64,000 nucleotides of DNA from positions 1 through 64,000 of the forward strand of contig JAEPQO010000005.1 of NCBI GenBank assembly GCA_017640505.1. The letters run 5' to 3'. The notes beneath the pieces were generated by a model. The model did no database searches. It was not told the DNA's origin and was given only the letters and a program-made list of their open reading frames with translations. Below, piece by piece: positions 62,459 through 64,000 of this stretch. Every line of letters starts with the position of its first letter. The first letter of the stretch is position 1. The DNA comes from Rhodospirillales bacterium. Its GTDB lineage: Bacteria; Pseudomonadota; Alphaproteobacteria; Rhodospirillales; Casp-alpha2. The translations under genes and the position numbers were made by a program.

Positions 62459-63960
62459 GTTGCCTCCTCATCGAGAGGATACACCGGACGGACGAGATCG
62501 CGCCAATTGAAATTCCCCAGCACCGGCGAGGTCAGGCCCGGGCAGTCGATCTCGTAGACGTATTCGGGCGGAAAGAACTCGTCGAACCCGGCGCGGAAAT
62601 GGCCGCGTGACTTGACGACGACCGTGCGCAAATCGGCGATATTCAGGCCGAACTGCTCGATCATCATCGGGTCGGCGCACTGCTTGCGGTTCGACGCCAC
62701 GCCGATCAGCACGCCGCCGCATTTCAGCAGCGCGCACGGCCCGAGCTCGATGGCACGTCCTTTCAGAAGACCCCTGCGGCCGACGAACGAGCCTTCGGTC
62801 AGCTTCTCGACCGTGACGTCGAGCGACAGCGCCTCGTCGAATTCGGTGCGCGGTTCGGCATTGAAGGTCACCGTGAGGTGCGCCCCCTCGCCGGCGTCGT
62901 GCGCCTCGGCCGCCACGGCCGGATCGATCATCAGACCGATGAAGGCGCCGTCGACGCCGGCCTCGGTGAAGGCCTTGGTAACGAAGGTTGTGTTGCCCGA
63001 GCCGCCGCCGCCCGGGTTGTCGGCGACGTCGGCCATGATGCAGGCCGGCAGCGACGGGTCGCGGCCCAGCGCGGCGGCGCGATCGGTGGCCATGCTGAGC
63101 GGCGTCAGCGCCTTTTTGAAGCGTTCCCGGTCGGCCCAGGCGCGCGTCGCGATGTCTTCGGCCAGCTTCCGGGCGGGCTTCGGATCGTTCCTGGACGTGA
63201 CGATCACCGACATGCCGCACTTGGGGCTGTCGGAATAGATGAAGCCCGCGGTCACGGACACATTGAGGATATCGTCACTGAGCTTGCTCTGGCCGTAGTT
63301 GATCAGATCCGCATAGGGGCCCTCGGCGGTCAGCAGGGTCACCGTCGGCGCCGCGATCGGCACCTTGATGAAGTACTGGTGCGGCGTCATGCCGTTCCAC
63401 ATCTCGACCATGATGCGCGCGGCCTCGGCGGCGCGTTCACGCTGGTCGACGTGGGGGTTGGTCAGGTAGGCGACCAGTACGTCGGTTTCCGTCGCCATCG
63501 GCTCGGAGACGTTGGCGTGCAGGTCGAGCGTCGCAATCAGCGGCACATCACGACCGACCACGTCGCGCACCATTTCATACACCCGTGCGTCGGGATCGAA
63601 TTCCCCGGTTGCGCGCATGGCACCGTGGCTGACCACGTAAACCCCGTCGAGATCACCGGCGGCCCGCAGGTAGCCTTCCATCAGCTTGAGCGTTGCCATG
63701 AAGAAATCCTGGTCGATGGAGCCGCCCGGCTCCGCATCGGCGGCGACCACGGGCACCAGTTCCCAGTCCTGGCCGAGACGGTTCATTTCGGCATTGAAGC
63801 CGACGATCTCGGCCGGCAGCTTCGGCGCCGCCTTGGCAAGCTCATCGGTGATCTCGGCCCCCTGCAGATAACAGCGCTTGCGGTAATCGGCCTCGGTGGT
63901 GACGGGCGAGAAATTGTTGCTCTCGAGCATAAAGCCGAGCACGGCGACACGTTTGGTCAT
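62440..63960 (-). CDS. M81 family metallopeptidase (MlrC-like)
   Basis: 506-residue protein of the MlrC/M81 family, named from microcystin-degrading Sphingomonas, where MlrC handles the small peptide products. N-terminal domain with VAVLGFMLESNNFSP, GVYVVSHGAMRATGEFDPD and the metal-binding-like TLDLHANVS; C-terminal MlrC domain with DVADNPGGGGSGNTTFV and VVVKSRGHFRAGFDEF. Most homologs occur outside toxin degradation, so the substrate here is open. The 40 nt to the window edge hold no gene. Confidence 0.9.
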   Translation of the reverse strand: MTKRVAVLGFMLESNNFSPVTTEADYRKRCYLQGAEITDELAKAAPKLPAEIVGFNAEMNRLGQDWELVPVVAADAEPGGSIDQDFFMATLKLMEGYLRAAGDLDGVYVVSHGAMRATGEFDPDARVYEMVRDVVGRDVPLIATLDLHANVSEPMATETDVLVAYLTNPHVDQRERAAEAARIMVEMWNGMTPHQYFIKVPIAAPTVTLLTAEGPYADLINYGQSKLSDDILNVSVTAGFIYSDSPKCGMSVIVTSRNDPKPARKLAEDIATRAWADRERFKKALTPLSMATDRAAALGRDPSLPACIMADVADNPGGGGSGNTTFVTKAFTEAGVDGAFIGLMIDPAVAAEAHDAGEGAHLTVTFNAEPRTEFDEALSLDVTVEKLTEGSFVGRRGLLKGRAIELGPCALLKCGGVLIGVASNRKQCADPMMIEQFGLNIADLRTVVVKSRGHFRAGFDEFFPPEYVYEIDCPGLTSPVLGNFNWRDLVRPVYPLDEEATWTCPG

Positions 63961-64000
63961 TGTTTTTCTTCCTTCAAATGAAAAGGGGCACCCTGCGAAA

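Overview
The window is a GC-rich chromosomal segment of an alphaproteobacterium. Support comes from the usg-family gene, the CIRCE-controlled groESL operon next to an rpoH-type sigma factor, the DUF2849-cysI-DUF934 cluster, the hpn hopanoid locus and the intergenic palindromic repeats. A marine or soil member of the Rhodospirillales or a relative is likely, but no rRNA gene is present to confirm it. There are no tRNA genes, IS elements, CRISPR arrays or phage genes that I can support.

Layout. (1) 1-2475: heat-shock block: groEL (cut by the window edge), groES, a usg-family gene and rpoH with a long leader. (2) 2611-8680: lipid-trafficking block: MlaA/VacJ, two MlaC/HpnM-type periplasmic carriers, an HpnL-like membrane protein and the RND transporter HpnN. 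(3) 8801-15207: a phosphonate block: two CDP-alcohol phosphatidyltransferases (one without its predicted catalytic base), phosphonopyruvate decarboxylase, a PEP mutase fused to a PntC-type cytidylyltransferase, a PhyH-type dioxygenase, a GST and a second nucleotidyltransferase. (4) 15260-26106: hpnA, ispH, hpnH, then a leftward operon mlaC-like-hpnC-hpnB-hpnD-hpnE-shc-hpnG. (5) 26281-33236: sulfolactate degradation (suyAB, slcC, comC, a GntR regulator) directly followed by a sulfite-reductase cluster. (6) 33363-46484: a Hanks-type kinase, a 3504-residue RTX/VCBS-type repeat protein and a TPR protein with a glycosyltransferase-like C-terminus. (7) 46651-63960: a catabolic region with GST, alpha/beta hydrolase, DsbA-like isomerase, MFS transporter, an amber-interrupted hydratase, two enoyl-CoA hydratases, PrpD, dehydrogenases, a four-rhodanese protein, two secreted Cys-containing paralogs, two atypical SDRs and an M81 peptidase. 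Three families of intergenic palindromic repeats are confined to this last part.

How it fits together. The phosphonate genes sit between hopanoid export genes (hpnN/L) and hopanoid biosynthesis genes (hpnA, ispH, hpnH, hpnC-G). The operon order PEP mutase-cytidylyltransferase, decarboxylase, CDP-alcohol phosphatidyltransferase is the logic needed to place a CMP-activated phosphonate onto a lipid alcohol, so the segment looks like one membrane-lipid locus making hopanoids and probably a phosphonolipid. No 2-aminoethylphosphonate transaminase is seen, so the head group is unsettled. Sulfite from sulfolactate cleavage could be reduced by the adjacent CysI-type reductase. Translational coupling through GTGA (start overlapping stop) occurs at least five times in the leftward operons.
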